DNA from: Nigrospora sphaerica
Taxonomy: Eukaryota; Ascomycota; Sordariomycetes; Amphisphaeriales; Apiosporaceae
DNA length: 64,000 nt
Direction: 5' to 3'
Assembly: GCA_018287875.1 (NCBI GenBank)
Contig: JAGVVL010000018.1
Location: 1,054,001-1,118,000, forward strand
A model generated the notes under the pieces. That model saw only the letters and a program-made list of their open reading frames with translations, was not told the DNA's origin and did not search any database. The position numbers and the translations under genes are program-made. Below are positions 11,333 to 22,058 of the stretch, one piece after another (positions within the stretch are counted from its first letter, which is position 1; every line of letters starts with the position of its first letter).

Positions 11333-13527
11333 CTACAGCTTGGATGGGACGGCGCAGCACGACGTGGGCTTTGCCGCCGACGCCGAGGCGCCGTCGGCGG
11401 TAAAGGCGTCGCGCGAGGACGGGTCCGGGCAGACGGCGGCCGAGGGGACCCAGAGGGCGGGGTTCTTCTCGAAGAAGTTGGAGGCGCGCAGCATGACACT
11501 GACGGGCTCGGCTGGCATGATGGGGAAGTCCTCGGTGCGGGGAAAGTGGGTGAGGCCGAACTGGACATAGCAGACGATGTCGGCGTCGGCAACGGACTCG
11601 TCGCGGGCGGCCCAGTCGACGACGGTGGCGTTGTGCGGGTGTCCTCTTGCCCCCGTGCTCTGGCACACGTAGTCGCCCGCTGGGAACAGCTCATAGTCGC
11701 GGTACGGCACCACCCAGAGGCTGTGGCGCGCAAAGGCCGCGCGGGCGTGCACCATGCTGCCCGCCCGCGCAAGCAACGGCGGGCAGTTGTTGTTCAGGAT
11801 CTTGTAGCCCACGGGCTTCCCGCTTGCCGGGTTCAGCCGGTGCGGGTTCACGATGGCCCACGCGCGCCCCGTTTCGTGCTTGTAGTCGCGCATGCCCGCG
11901 CCCGACGTGAGCACCGGCGTCGACTTGCAGTAAAAGGCGTTGCCGTATGGGTTCTGCGCCGAGCCGACCGGGTGCTCCGATGGCACCGCGTCCTGTTCGA
12001 GCACCGTGTTACGCGTCCCGTCGATGGCCGGGTCCACGCGCAGCGAAAAGATGTGCTGGTGGTTATGCGCGTCAATGCCGCGTGCTACCTCGGTGCCATA
12101 GGGCGCCGCCGTCTCCGACGGGTGCAGGCAGTACGTGTTGAGCTGGCCCGTCAGCTTGACCTCGAGCTTGTAGGTGCCGTCGAGCGTGAAGATGTGGTAG
12201 AAGCCGTACTCGTAGTTGGCCGCCGTGATGATCTGCGAGATGATGAGCCGGCGGTCGCGCGCCGACACGACGGTGCCGTCGCGGAAGTCGGTGTGCTTAT
12301 ACAGCAGCCCGTTGTCCTCCTCGTGGATGCAGACGGCGTTCTTGATGAGCGCCGGGTGGCCGTCCGACGTGGCCACGATGCCGTCGAGGTAGTGGATGGC
12401 CCCCTTGCAGTCGCAGCCCAGCTTGAGACTGTTGGTCATGAAGCCCGAGCCGTATTCGCCCACGTCGAAGGCGTGCTTACGCTGGTGCGGCGCCGAGGGG
12501 TTGCCGTAGGGCACCACCATCTCGACGAGGCTGATGCGGTTGAATAGCGACCGGTCCCGCTGCTCGTGCATGTCGTGCATGCGCACGTCGGAGAGCACAA
12601 TTCCCTCGCGGTAGTTGAAACCGATGTGCATCTTCCAGCCGGCCCACGAAATCTCGTTGCCGCGCATGCTAAAGGAGACGCCCTGCGGCTGCGTGATCTC
12701 GATGGGCTTCAGGCGGTCGTGCTGGTACCCATCGGCGACGAACTGGGGAAGGAAGTTGTGCTGCTCCCGGGGCACGGCGGTGCGCTCCCCGTCGACGCGA
12801 CGCACGTCAACGGCGAGGAGCTCCTCCTTTTCCGTGTCGAGGACGACGGTAAAGTCCAGAGGGTGGGCGTACTGGTTGTCCAACTCGGAAGAACGGTAGT
12901 ACGCCAGGCCCTGCTGCAGGCGGCGCTCGAAGCCCCATCGGTCGTCGAAACCGATGGCCCAGGCGTCGAAATAGACCTGGGACATGTCGGTGATGCCGAT
13001 TTCGCGGCACACCTCGATGACGCGCGGGTCCGCGCGGCAAACCCTCTCGCAGATGTCGAGGTCCTCCAGGGTAAGGGTAGGACCGACGTCCTTGACGGGC
13101 TTCCACTCCTCGACGGTGCCCTTGGTCAGGTTGGCGATGACTTCGGCCACGTGTCCCGTGCCCTTCTCGATGGCAATGGAAAACACACGGCGGTCAGGTC
13201 GCGGGGCTTCGCCGGCGCGGAAGGCGGCGTACTCGGCCTTGGCCGGCTCACGGAGCGTGATGCAGTTAAATTTGAGCTTCTTGGGCTCGGCATGGTTGCG
13301 GATCAGTCTGGCGGCAGCCGAGATCTCTTCAATCGATAGCTGATCTGTGGGGAGAGTCAGCGCGGGCCGGGCTTGTTATACCAAGCGAGGTCGGAGGTCC
13401 TCCTGGCTGGCTTACCCAGAGGATGTTGGACCGAAGCTCGAGTCGTGGACGACGCGATTGGAGAGGAACCACATGGTTCGTCCCGAAAGATTATGTAACC
13501 GGGAATACTTGAGGTGTCGGTCGCCAT
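11333..13527 (-). CDS. Peroxisomal copper amine oxidase
   Basis: Oxidative deamination of primary amines to aldehyde, ammonia and H2O2 using copper and topaquinone (established for the family). Two exons, 13527-13416 and 13344-11333, flank a 71-nt intron (GTAAGC..CCACAG); the join restores QHPLDQLSIEEI, the usual family N-terminus. The predicted 707 residues are typical of the family. Visible catalytic residues: topaquinone precursor Tyr in ANYEYGF (about residue 415), catalytic-base Asp in FDVGEYG (about 331), copper His pair in HNHQHIF (about 466 and 468) and third His in LTHFPRTEDFP (about 637). The protein ends in SKL, a type 1 peroxisomal targeting signal, as expected for a peroxisomal amine oxidase working beside catalase. 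The start is the ATG in a good context (AAGAACATGGCG). It is transcribed away from the MFS gene that starts 1.9 kb away. Confidence 0.93.
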
Positions 13528-15382
13528 GTTCTTTGTGGGAATGCGACATACGGTTGGCTTCGCTGATGCGGTCCAAAGGAGCCAATGGTTGGAGCACGGT
13601 GTTGAGTGTGGGATGCGGATCGTGAGCTGTCAGACGACGGATGAAGCGTGAGCAGTCTGGGTAAAGCACCGAGAGTCCCATTGCGGACGCGGATGCTATA
13701 TACTTAGGCCCAGTCGTTCCCCGTACGCGCGTCAACGGGCGGCGAGCGCCGACATCGCGAACGATTTCGTGATACGGGCGATAGAGATAGGTACGTCTTC
13801 GGACCGTATGCGCTCCCCCCGCATGCACTTGCCGAAAGCGGCATGAAGCTCGGGGCCCGAGAGTGCGAGAGTGCGAGAGGTGGACGCTGACGGCACCCGA
13901 GAAGGGCAGGTGGTGTGTGAGCCTGCGTGTGCACGCTGGGCTGATCACTTGCAGACAGGCAATGCGAAGGCTACCACTTCTAGCGGACGTACATCGTCGT
14001 AGGTCTGGACTATTGGCACCCGTACCAAGACCATTCACTTCCCGAGCCCCGTTCCCCGCATTCATGCGGCCCTTCTGAATGTCAAAAAATAGACCTGTTG
14101 CCGCTACCGGCGGGGCCTGCCGACTGCAGAGTTTGCCGCGGCTCAGCTTGTATATCTCCAAGTACTGGTCGCCATGGATGCCGTTAGGTCTGCTGGTCAT
14201 GCGTCGCGCCTCCCTCTCTCCCTCCTCAAAATGTGCCCAACTGGTGCCGACTGGACCTTGGTGTGTTTTCAGCTTTGACGATCCCGCGTCCTGGGCCAGG
14301 CGCTATTGGTGGTGCAAGAGATGGACGCCTCGGACGCTGGGCTCTGTGGACCTAGACGCTCGGTTCATGAGGGGCGGAGACGGGCACACGGGACCAACTC
14401 CCCGGGGACTTCAGCAGCACCTGTCCACTAACGTCCCAACGGCGGCATATGCCCTCGACCACCTGTAAGTGGGCGGCCCTAAACTGTAATTCTTATCTGC
14501 GACCGCCAGGGCTCCAGTTGCTGCACACTGCTGGGGCACCCCATTGTCCAACCGTGGACGCTAGGGTCCATTCACTGACCTAATCCCCTTCCACCTCCTT
14601 CTCCTCCTCCTCCTCCTTCTCCTCCACTTTCCCGCCCGTCTGTTCACTTCCGCCTCCGGCTTCCATCTCCAAGACAGCCAGCCCGCTTCAATTCTCCAGA
14701 ATTATGGACTTCAGGGTCGGCCCCCGGCTCTGGGCGTTTGGCCTCGCGCACAACTGCCGAGCGCGCGTGGCCGCCACGGTGCGGTAGCCGTACTGCGCTT
14801 GGCTCTGTGACATGGCCACGCAAGCCAAGCCGGCACACGACACGGGGCCGACATGGGTCACCGTACGAATACCAGCGGGGCTCCTTCATTGTCTTCTTTG
14901 GCCATAGCGCCGATCCAGCCGGTGGGCAGTGGCTTGGAGAAATGTAGGCAAAAAAGGGGGTCCTTTTCCCCAAGACGGGCAACCATCCACTGACGGGTCT
15001 CGCGGGGGAAACATAGCCATATGCTTATCTATTGGGGGAGGGGGGGGTCCTATAACCCATGAGCCGATCGCAAACACTCGGCGAGCGTTACTGGAACGTC
15101 CCCGATTTGCAGACTTGTTGCAGCTTCTGTAAGGGAACGACGGCACTGCAACCCCAATTTCGCATACCGCAGACGTGCACCACTAGGCCGGCTGATCAAG
15201 CCTTGGCCGGCATACAACCCCATCGACACTGAAGTTAAAAGTCTGCGTGAGGCCCGCGTTGCCTGGACTTCTACGCTCTTCCTGTCCTCCCGTGAACTGT
15301 TGCCGACAGCAAGACTGTTGTTCGTGCCATCCCCGCTGCGTCATTTACAGACTTTCGGTGACGGGACCCTAACGCTTAAGCC
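13528..15382. promoter_or_regulatory. Divergent intergenic region between amine oxidase and MFS transporter
   Basis: About 1.85 kb separates two divergent start codons and should contain both promoters, possibly with shared control (inference). It includes a CTC/CTT-rich microsatellite at about 14590-14630 and poly-G stretches near 15040. The long minus-strand open frame at 13412-14200 overlaps the oxidase's first exon and intron in a different frame and has no domain support. Confidence 0.45.
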
Positions 15383-17407
15383 ATGGCGGACCCTCCAGGA
15401 ACCATCGCCCTCATCTCCTGTATGCTACCGCCCCCATCCGTCCCGCCGGGAGTGACGACGACAGCGCTAACCTGCGTTTGCCTCGCCCGTTGCAGACGAG
15501 GACGCAACCGACAGGTCGCAGATGCAACTCTGGCCCCAGCCAGCCAACGACCCAAACGACCCTCTGGTGGGAAGAAATGCCTCCTGTCCGAAAGCGCCCA
15601 CGCCTCTAAGGGCTTTGCTGACCACTTTCTCACCTGCCAGAACTGGCCGACTTGGCGCAAGTATCTCAACTATGCGCTCGTCACAGCCATGACCGTCGCC
15701 GCCTTTACGCTGTCAGTGGCCCCATCCCGTCCCTAGCCAATGCTCGTCGGAACCACAAGTTGTTGACAAGTACCAGGGTCAGCGTGCAGCTCGTCTTCTG
15801 GCAGCAAATGGCGGTGGATATGAACCTGAATACCCAGCAGCTGAGCAACGGCCAATCGGTTCAACTAGCCGGCTTGGCATCTGGATGCATCTTCTTCATT
15901 CCCTTGGCCGTCAAGTACGGGCTGCGCCCCACGTATTTATTGTCGGGATTGCTGCTCATGGCCGTGACCTGGTGGACTGCCAACATGCATACTTACGCCG
16001 AGCTCATCTTGACCAACTATCTAACGGGCGTCGCGGCAGCCGTCAACGAGACGACGGTCCAGATGACAGTAAGCTGCCCATTGCGTGTGGTTTCGGGCTC
16101 CGAGGAAAAGATGGTGGGACTAATGCGGACGACGCGACAGATTTCCGACCTGTTCTTTTTGCATCAGCGTGGCCGAGCCAACGCCGTCTACTTCGTTGCC
16201 GTCATGGTCGGGAGTTTCCTCACCCCCATGGCGGCCGGAGTTCATGCCGCCAAGCACGGTTGGCGTTTCTCGTACACGTGCCTGAGCATCGCCTTCACGC
16301 TACTGGCGGCCATCTACATTGTCGCATTCGAGGAGACCAAGTACGTGCGGAAGTCAACGGTTGAGGTGGTCAACATGGCCGTGGATGACCTGCGGCCGCG
16401 GGGCGGCGAGCCCGTCAAGAACGTCGATGCGCAAAACAAGGACGACGTCGTCGACATCGACCAGATGGCGCGGACCAAGTCCAACGGGCTCGGCGAGGTG
16501 ACGCCCCCACCCAACACGTATCGTGAGCGGTTGCGCTTTCTGACGCCTACGGGAGAGCCGTGGCTGAAGCTCTTCATTGCGCCGCTCTTCACCCTGGCTC
16601 TTCCGCATGTCTGGTTCACGGCGCTGCAGTTTGCTTCGGGCGTCTGCTGGCTTGTGCTGATGTTGTCGGCCATATCTGTCATCTTCTCTGCGCCGCCTTA
16701 CAACTTCGACACGGCGGGGGTTGGCTACATGGCGGTCGGCCCCTTCGTCGGCAACGTATTCGGCAGCTTGTACGGTGGTCCGCTGTCGGATTATTCTATC
16801 CGATGGCTGGCCCGAAGAAACGGCGGTGTTTTTGAGCCCGAGATGCGCCTGTATATCTTGATGCCCCCGACCCTCATCCTGTCGGCCGGGCTCGTCGTGT
16901 TTGGCTACACGGCCAGCGAGGTAGGAGCCCACAGCCGCCGCACTTGGCGCTTCTCGACCACTGACCAATGGTGGGTAGGGCATGCACTGGATCTACCCCA
17001 GTATCGGAGGCGCAATGTTTGCCTTTGGCCTCGGATCGTACGGCGATATTGCCTTCACCTTTGTCATTGATACGTACCGAGACGTACGTGGCCCGTCTCT
17101 CCGCCCGTGCCGGCTCTTCTTTCCCTGCTGACCCGTGAATCTCCCTCAACAGCTCGTCGCGCAGGCCTTTGTCGTCGTGGCCTTCTTCCGCAACGCCGTT
17201 TCCATTATCATAGGTCTTGTCCTGACGCCATGGATCCAGGCCATGGGTTTCAAGTTTTTGTTCGTCACAGCTGGCTGCATTTCGCTGGCCATCGGCCTGC
17301 TCCACATCCCTATGATCCTCTGGGGTAAGAGGATCAGGATCGCGTTGGCCCCGAGGCACGACATGCTGGTGGAGAAGTTTGCGGCGCACCGTGCTAACCG
17401 CTCCTGA
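15383..17407 (+). CDS. MFS transporter, HOL1-like (DHA1-type drug/polyamine:H+ antiporter group)
   Basis: Seven exons: 15383-15419, 15496-15566, 15641-15711, 15777-16068, 16141-16920, 16979-17083 and 17153-17407. All joins keep frame and give 536 residues. Introns are 53-76 nt long; intron 3 has the unusual donor GTCAGT, and intron 4 (72 nt) is frame-neutral and contains ACTAAT. The N-terminus (MADPPGTIALIS..EDATDR) and the stretch LWPQPANDPNDPLNWP, followed by a first membrane helix, are characteristic of the fungal HOL1-like clade. Further helices include QLAGLASGCIFFIPLAVKYG and the RGRANAVYF loop. A charged cytosolic loop of about 70 residues (near VVNMAVDDLRPRGGE to TYRERLRF) separates the two six-helix halves. 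Yeast Hol1 carries polyamines and cations; polyamine uptake here is inference, supported by the divergent amine oxidase. Confidence 0.9.
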
Positions 17408-17642
17408 GGCGTGAATGTTGCGTACGTGAAGATTATAACATATAGGCAAGTGCTTTGGTGGCATTTGGTGGCAGTGTTAGCGAGCTGAATGCACGGATTT
17501 CGACCGTTTGTTTTGCGGGGCGTTGGAATAGGATGGCAAAGCCACGCGAGACTGTAGCATTCGGGGTGTCCCGATTCGGAGATGGTTTAAACGTCGTCGT
17601 AGAAAATTCCGTAGCGCCTCCCGCCCAGAGGTACCGCTGGGC

Positions 17643-18407
17643 TCAATTCTCGGCCTCGGCCCCGGGGAAATTGGTCAGGCGGTAACAGTCGATGATGGGC
17701 CGGTCCTCCCACATGGTCATGACGCCCAGGGCCACGATGTAGTTCATCCAGCCGTAGGGGCTCGTGCCGGGGGCCTCAAAGGAGATATGGGTGAAGTACT
17801 CGACGCGGTCCTGGCCGACGGTCGGCGCCGTCGTCACGTCCGGGTCCGCGGGCCCGGGCCCCTGCCTGTACATGCCCTTGGCCGTCACCAGTACAAAGTG
17901 CCCGTCGTCGGTCTGCAGCGTGTACCGGGCGTCCAGGCGAATCGCCGTCTGTGTGCCGCGCCCCCTGCCCGCGTCAGCCTAGCTGAGGTCTTGGTGATCG
18001 CAACGAGGCCGAGATGCACGCTTGGACGGAAGGCTCGAGGGTTTTGGACTCGACCAAATCCCCTCCTTTCCCTCCCCCTCTTCCCCTCTTCCCATTCTCG
18101 GGGGGTTATAGGCGCCCTGGAACTCGGGAAAACTTGCCTTGTCGCCGTGCAAAATCTGGGGCCAGTCGGCGCCGCTGTTGGGCACGATGGAACCGCGGAT
18201 GCGCGGGCCGCGCACGACGCCGCGGGCGATGGGCAGCACGAGGCGGTCGACGGCGGCGGCGGGCACGCCGGCGATGGTGGTGGTCCGCGAGTCCATGTCG
18301 CACACGATGCGGTAGACGAAGTCGAGGTGCGGTAGCGTCATGGGCGGCACGCCCGGTTCCGAGTAGGCCTCGCCCGGCGAAGGGGCGGGAGGTCGCGCCG
18401 AGGTCAT
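17643..18407 (-). CDS. DUF3237 family protein
   Basis: Two exons, 18407-18138 and 17978-17643, give 201 residues. The 159-nt intron starts with GC (AAG|GCAAGT) and ends CAGCTAG, so it is a GC-AG intron; the join is phase 0. It unites the two halves of the domain: LPHLDFVYRIVCDMD..GSIVPNSGADWPQILHGDK and ADAGRGRGTQTAIRLDARY, with RYTLQTDDGHFVLVTAKGMY and a C-terminal WEDRPIIDCYRL. The DUF3237 family forms a small beta-barrel of unknown function, often near oxidoreductase and degradative genes in fungi and bacteria. No signal peptide. The start is the ATG at 18407 (GTCATGACC context on the coding strand). Its 3' end lies 235 bp from the 3' end of the MFS gene, so the two genes are convergent. 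Confidence 0.85.
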
Positions 18408-19163
18408 GGCGAGATGGAGGGTTGCTGCTGCTGCTGCTGCTCTTGCTGCTACCTCTTGCTGCTATTGAGAAACGAGCAATCGGGCGCGGCCTTATGCGTG
18501 CGAAAACCCAAACCTCAAAACATTAGGGGTTCAAGTCCGATCCGGCGTCGAGCTGATGGGCAGAGGTGCGTGGAAGACGACGGTACGGTTATTGCTGGTA
18601 CTACTGGGGCACCTACGGGCCCTGACCCCACCACCGACCTCTCGCCCCACGTCGCATTGTCAACTAAACATCCGAGTCGGCGGCCCTGACGCGCCGTGCG
18701 GACTCCGCGGCCTGCGACGCTTCACGTCCCCCCTGTAGACACGTTAGCAATAGCGATTTCGGATAGGTCAACACGGCCAGATCCTGCTGGATCGCCTTGG
18801 AGATGCCGCGGGCCCTCTATGTACTATGTTAGGTGAACTGGCCGGCAACTGACCACGGCAATCGGCTCGGCCGCGTAATCTCACAATTGGGCTATTCACC
18901 AGCCCCGTCGCCGGCAAGACGGACCCTGAACAGCCCCTCATCTCCGCTCCGCCCCTCTGCTACTACTCTCTCTCGCTCCCTTGGCTATGCATGGCCGTTT
19001 AAAAATCGCAGGCCCCAGGGGCTCGTGGCGAACCACTGTGTTTTACGTTCCGAGTTGAGCTACAAACATAGGCCAACGACGAGTCTCGCAGCCCCCTCGC
19101 TCATCTTTCCGTGACCAGACCGTGCCTTGCACCCAGTGAACCTTCACTTCGCCCACCGCCGAG
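18408..19163. other. Divergent intergenic region with a CTG-type microsatellite
   Basis: Region between the DUF3237 start (minus strand) and the amidase start (plus strand). It begins with an imperfect GCT/TGC trinucleotide repeat at about 18422-18465, which would fall in the DUF3237 5' leader. No coding signal. It should hold both promoters. Confidence 0.4.
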
Positions 19164-21220
19164 ATGGGCAGCCTACCGGAATGGCAAGGCCTCGTGGCCG
19201 AGCACCGCAAGAAGCAGTACGAATGCATCCCGCCCGACTGGCGGCTACCGCCAGACGCCCTGGCCAAGCTGAGCGGCAAGGGCACGGCCAGCGAGGGCAA
19301 GCTCGTCCAGCTGCAGGCGGCCCGGAACTCGGGGCTGCTCTCAGAGAAGGAGCTGGACATTACCGAACAGCACACGGCGAGCCAGCTGCTCGAGAAGATG
19401 GCCCGCCGGGAACTCACCTCGCGGGAAGTTACCGTGGCTTTCGCCAAGCGCGCCGCCCTGGCGCAGCAGCTGGTCCGTCGATTCGCTCATCCCCTCCCCG
19501 ACACCTCGAGCCCGACCTGCTGACCATGCGCGCCAGACGTCGTGCTTGACGGCCATCTTCTTCACCGACGCCATAGCCTGGGCCGAAGAGGCCGACGCCC
19601 ACCTGGCCCAGACCGGCCAGACCCGGGGCCCCTTACACGGCCTCCCCGTGAGCTTGAAGGTGCGTCGCCCCGCCCCGACTCCCCCCGGCCTCGGCGCTCG
19701 GCTAACCCGGGGGCGCAGGACTCGTTCGTCGTCAAGGGCCACTACGCGACGGTGGGCTACGTAGAGTACCTTAAGCGGCCACTCATTGACGAGGAGTCGA
19801 GCATGGTGAAACTTCTGCGGGACGCCGGCGCCATCCTGTACTGCAAAACGAACGTCCCGCAGACCATGATGGTAAGCGCCGACCCCAAGCCCACGGCCCG
19901 GACGCGCGGCTGACGCGGGGACAGACGGCCGACTCGGAGAACAACATATTCGGCCGCACGCTCAACCCGCACAACACCAAGTTCACGGCGGGCGGCTCGA
20001 CGGGCGGCGAGGGCGCGCTGCTGGCCTTCCGCGGGTCGCCGCTCGGCGTCGGCACCGACATTGCGGGCTCGGTGCGCATCCCATCGCTGTGCTGCGGCAT
20101 CTACGGGTTCAAGCCGACGGCGCGGCGCGTGCCCGATGCCGGCGACGTGCACTGCCCGTTCCCGCGCGCCGTCCTGCCGGGCGTCGAGCCCTCGACGGGG
20201 CCCATGGGCCACTCGCTGGGCGACCTCGAGGTGCTGATGGGCACCGTCGGCGCGCGGCGGCCCTGGACCTACGACGCGGCGGCCCTGGACCTCGACTGGC
20301 GGCCGCCGGCGGCCGTCGGGCGCGGGCGCAAACTCCGCATCGGCCTCGTGCCCGAGGACGACGAGTACCGGCTGCACCCGCCGGTGCGGCGGGCGCTGGC
20401 CGAGGCGGCGGCGCGGCTCGAGGCGGCCGGCCACGCCGTGGTGCGGCTGCCGGCCGACGAGGCGGCGCGCGGCGTCGGGCTCGGAGCCCGCCTCGCCTTC
20501 GCCTACTTCGGCCTCGGCCTGGGCGGCCCGCCGGACCCCGCCGCCATGGAGGCCGAGTTCGGCGAGCCCCTCGTCCGCTCCCTCGCCCTCGGCGTCCACC
20601 CCTTCACGCGCTACCCGCCGCCGCTGAACCGGGCCGCCTCCGTCCCCCAGCAGCTCGCCGCCTGGCATGCCGCCCGCGCCGCCTACAACGACGCCTGGCG
20701 CCGCGCCTGGGTTGACCACGACCTCGACGTCCTGCTGGGCCCCGCCGCCCAGAGCACCGCCGTCCCCCACGACCAGTACGGCGTGCCCGCCTACACGTCG
20801 GCCTGGAACACGACCAATGTGAGTTGTCCCTTCCCTCTGTCTCTTTCTTTCTCTCTCTCGGCTCGGCCCCCGAATTGCTGACCCTTCACCCTCTGTAGTA
20901 CCCCGCCTGCCTCATCCCCTTCGGTGCCGCCTCCAAGGAGCTGGACCCGACGCCCATGAAGGGCCATGCCGCCTTCGACCCGGACTGTCAGTGTTACCCG
21001 CACCCCTCCCTCTCCCTCCCCCCCTGGAACCCTGCGAAAGAGGGACGAAACGGGACCGAAGCTGACATTTGGGACTTGCCCTCCTGCGACAGATGATCCC
21101 GAGACCTTTGACGGCATGCCCTGCTCCGTCCAAGTCGCCACCCCGACGTACCGCGACGAGGAGTGTCTGTACGCGGCCAAGGTTATCGACGAGGTGCTGA
21201 ATGGGAACCGGGGGGCTTGA
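19164..21220 (+). CDS. Amidase (amidase-signature family, acetamidase/fatty-acid amidase type)
   Basis: Hydrolyses an amide to a carboxylate and ammonia or amine (family knowledge); the substrate is not predictable. Six exons: 19164-19472, 19537-19659, 19719-19871, 19925-20818, 20899-20986 and 21093-21220, giving 564 residues, a usual length. The Ser-cisSer-Lys triad is visible: Lys at about 144 in HGLPVSLKDSF, cis-Ser at about 220 in TAGGSTGGEGALLAF and the nucleophile Ser at about 244 in GTDIAGSVRIPS. The C-terminus NTTN|YPACLIPFGAASKEL and the final helix VIDEVLNGNRGA match fungal acetamidases. Intron 1 has the weak donor GTCCGT and intron 5 the donor GTCAGT. No signal peptide, so probably cytosolic. 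Its central exon is strikingly GC-rich (Ala/Arg codons). It neighbours other catabolic enzymes. Confidence 0.92.
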
Positions 21221-22058
21221 AGTCGGGTACATCGTCCGCGAAGAGCCACCTACTACTCGCAGTAGTCCGTAGACTCCCACCCCCCCCGACGGACAGACGA
21301 TACCATCTTTCACTGATTCGCCGCATCCCGCCCCGTCGCTCTACCCGTCTCTCGTCGCCGGCGGGGCGAGGTGGAGAACCCAAGCCGACTCGCCGGTCGC
21401 TAGAATACCCAAGTAACCCATCATCACCTCCCGTCACTGCGTCTCGAAAAGAAGAAAAGCGGGGGCTTTTCGGCATCACCTGCGTGTCTCAGATACCCGC
21501 TTGTTTATTTCCACGTCATAAGCAGTGCGCTTACATTAGAGAGCCGCCTGTCGCGCCTAGCCCGATACCGCGCAACCGCCGCGCCGCGTACACCCTCTCA
21601 GCCTCCTGAACAACCCAGGTTCTCGGGGCCCGGGACTCCCGTTGGGAGTAGTGTTACAAGGGAATAACGGGATGCACTGCTAGTCGTCAAGACTCGGTAT
21701 GCGGATCAGGATACAACAAAAGTTTGTGAAATAGGTCACTTTGTTGATCCCATCGTGATAAAACGTAATAGGGCTCAAGAGGAGGAATTCGAGTGTTTTT
21801 AGGACAAACCACAGCATTCAATGGTGTGGTACCCTACGTGAAATTATTCTTCCGGAACGTGGTCCCATACTCATGGCGTATTTAACTTGAATCGAACAAT
21901 CACGCGAGGCCAAGCAACGTTCACCCGGTGGACCATTGTAGATACACTATTTAATGATAGGCAACAATATCCATAGGAGTGATTGCCGTTCACAGGATAT
22001 CCGTAATCTGGGCTGAACATGACTCAACTCCCCCTCGGCTTGCCGGCTGGCGAGTGAC
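21221..22058. other. Intergenic region, convergent
   Basis: Lies between the 3' ends of the amidase and the lactonase-like gene. AT-richer in its second half (after about 21650). No gene or repeat supported. Confidence 0.4.

Noticed and set aside
11546..13339. Long plus-strand open frames antisense to the amine oxidase
   Set aside because: Shadows of a GC-rich, strongly conserved minus-strand gene.
13412..14200. 262-codon minus-strand open frame
   Set aside because: Overlaps the amine oxidase first exon and intron in another frame, with no domain and a promoter location.
18520..18555. GGGGTTCAAGTCC, resembling a tRNA B box
   Set aside because: Flanking bases do not form a T-stem or acceptor stem.
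19757..20770. 337-codon minus-strand open frame over the amidase
   Set aside because: Antisense shadow; the plus-strand exon has the amidase triad.
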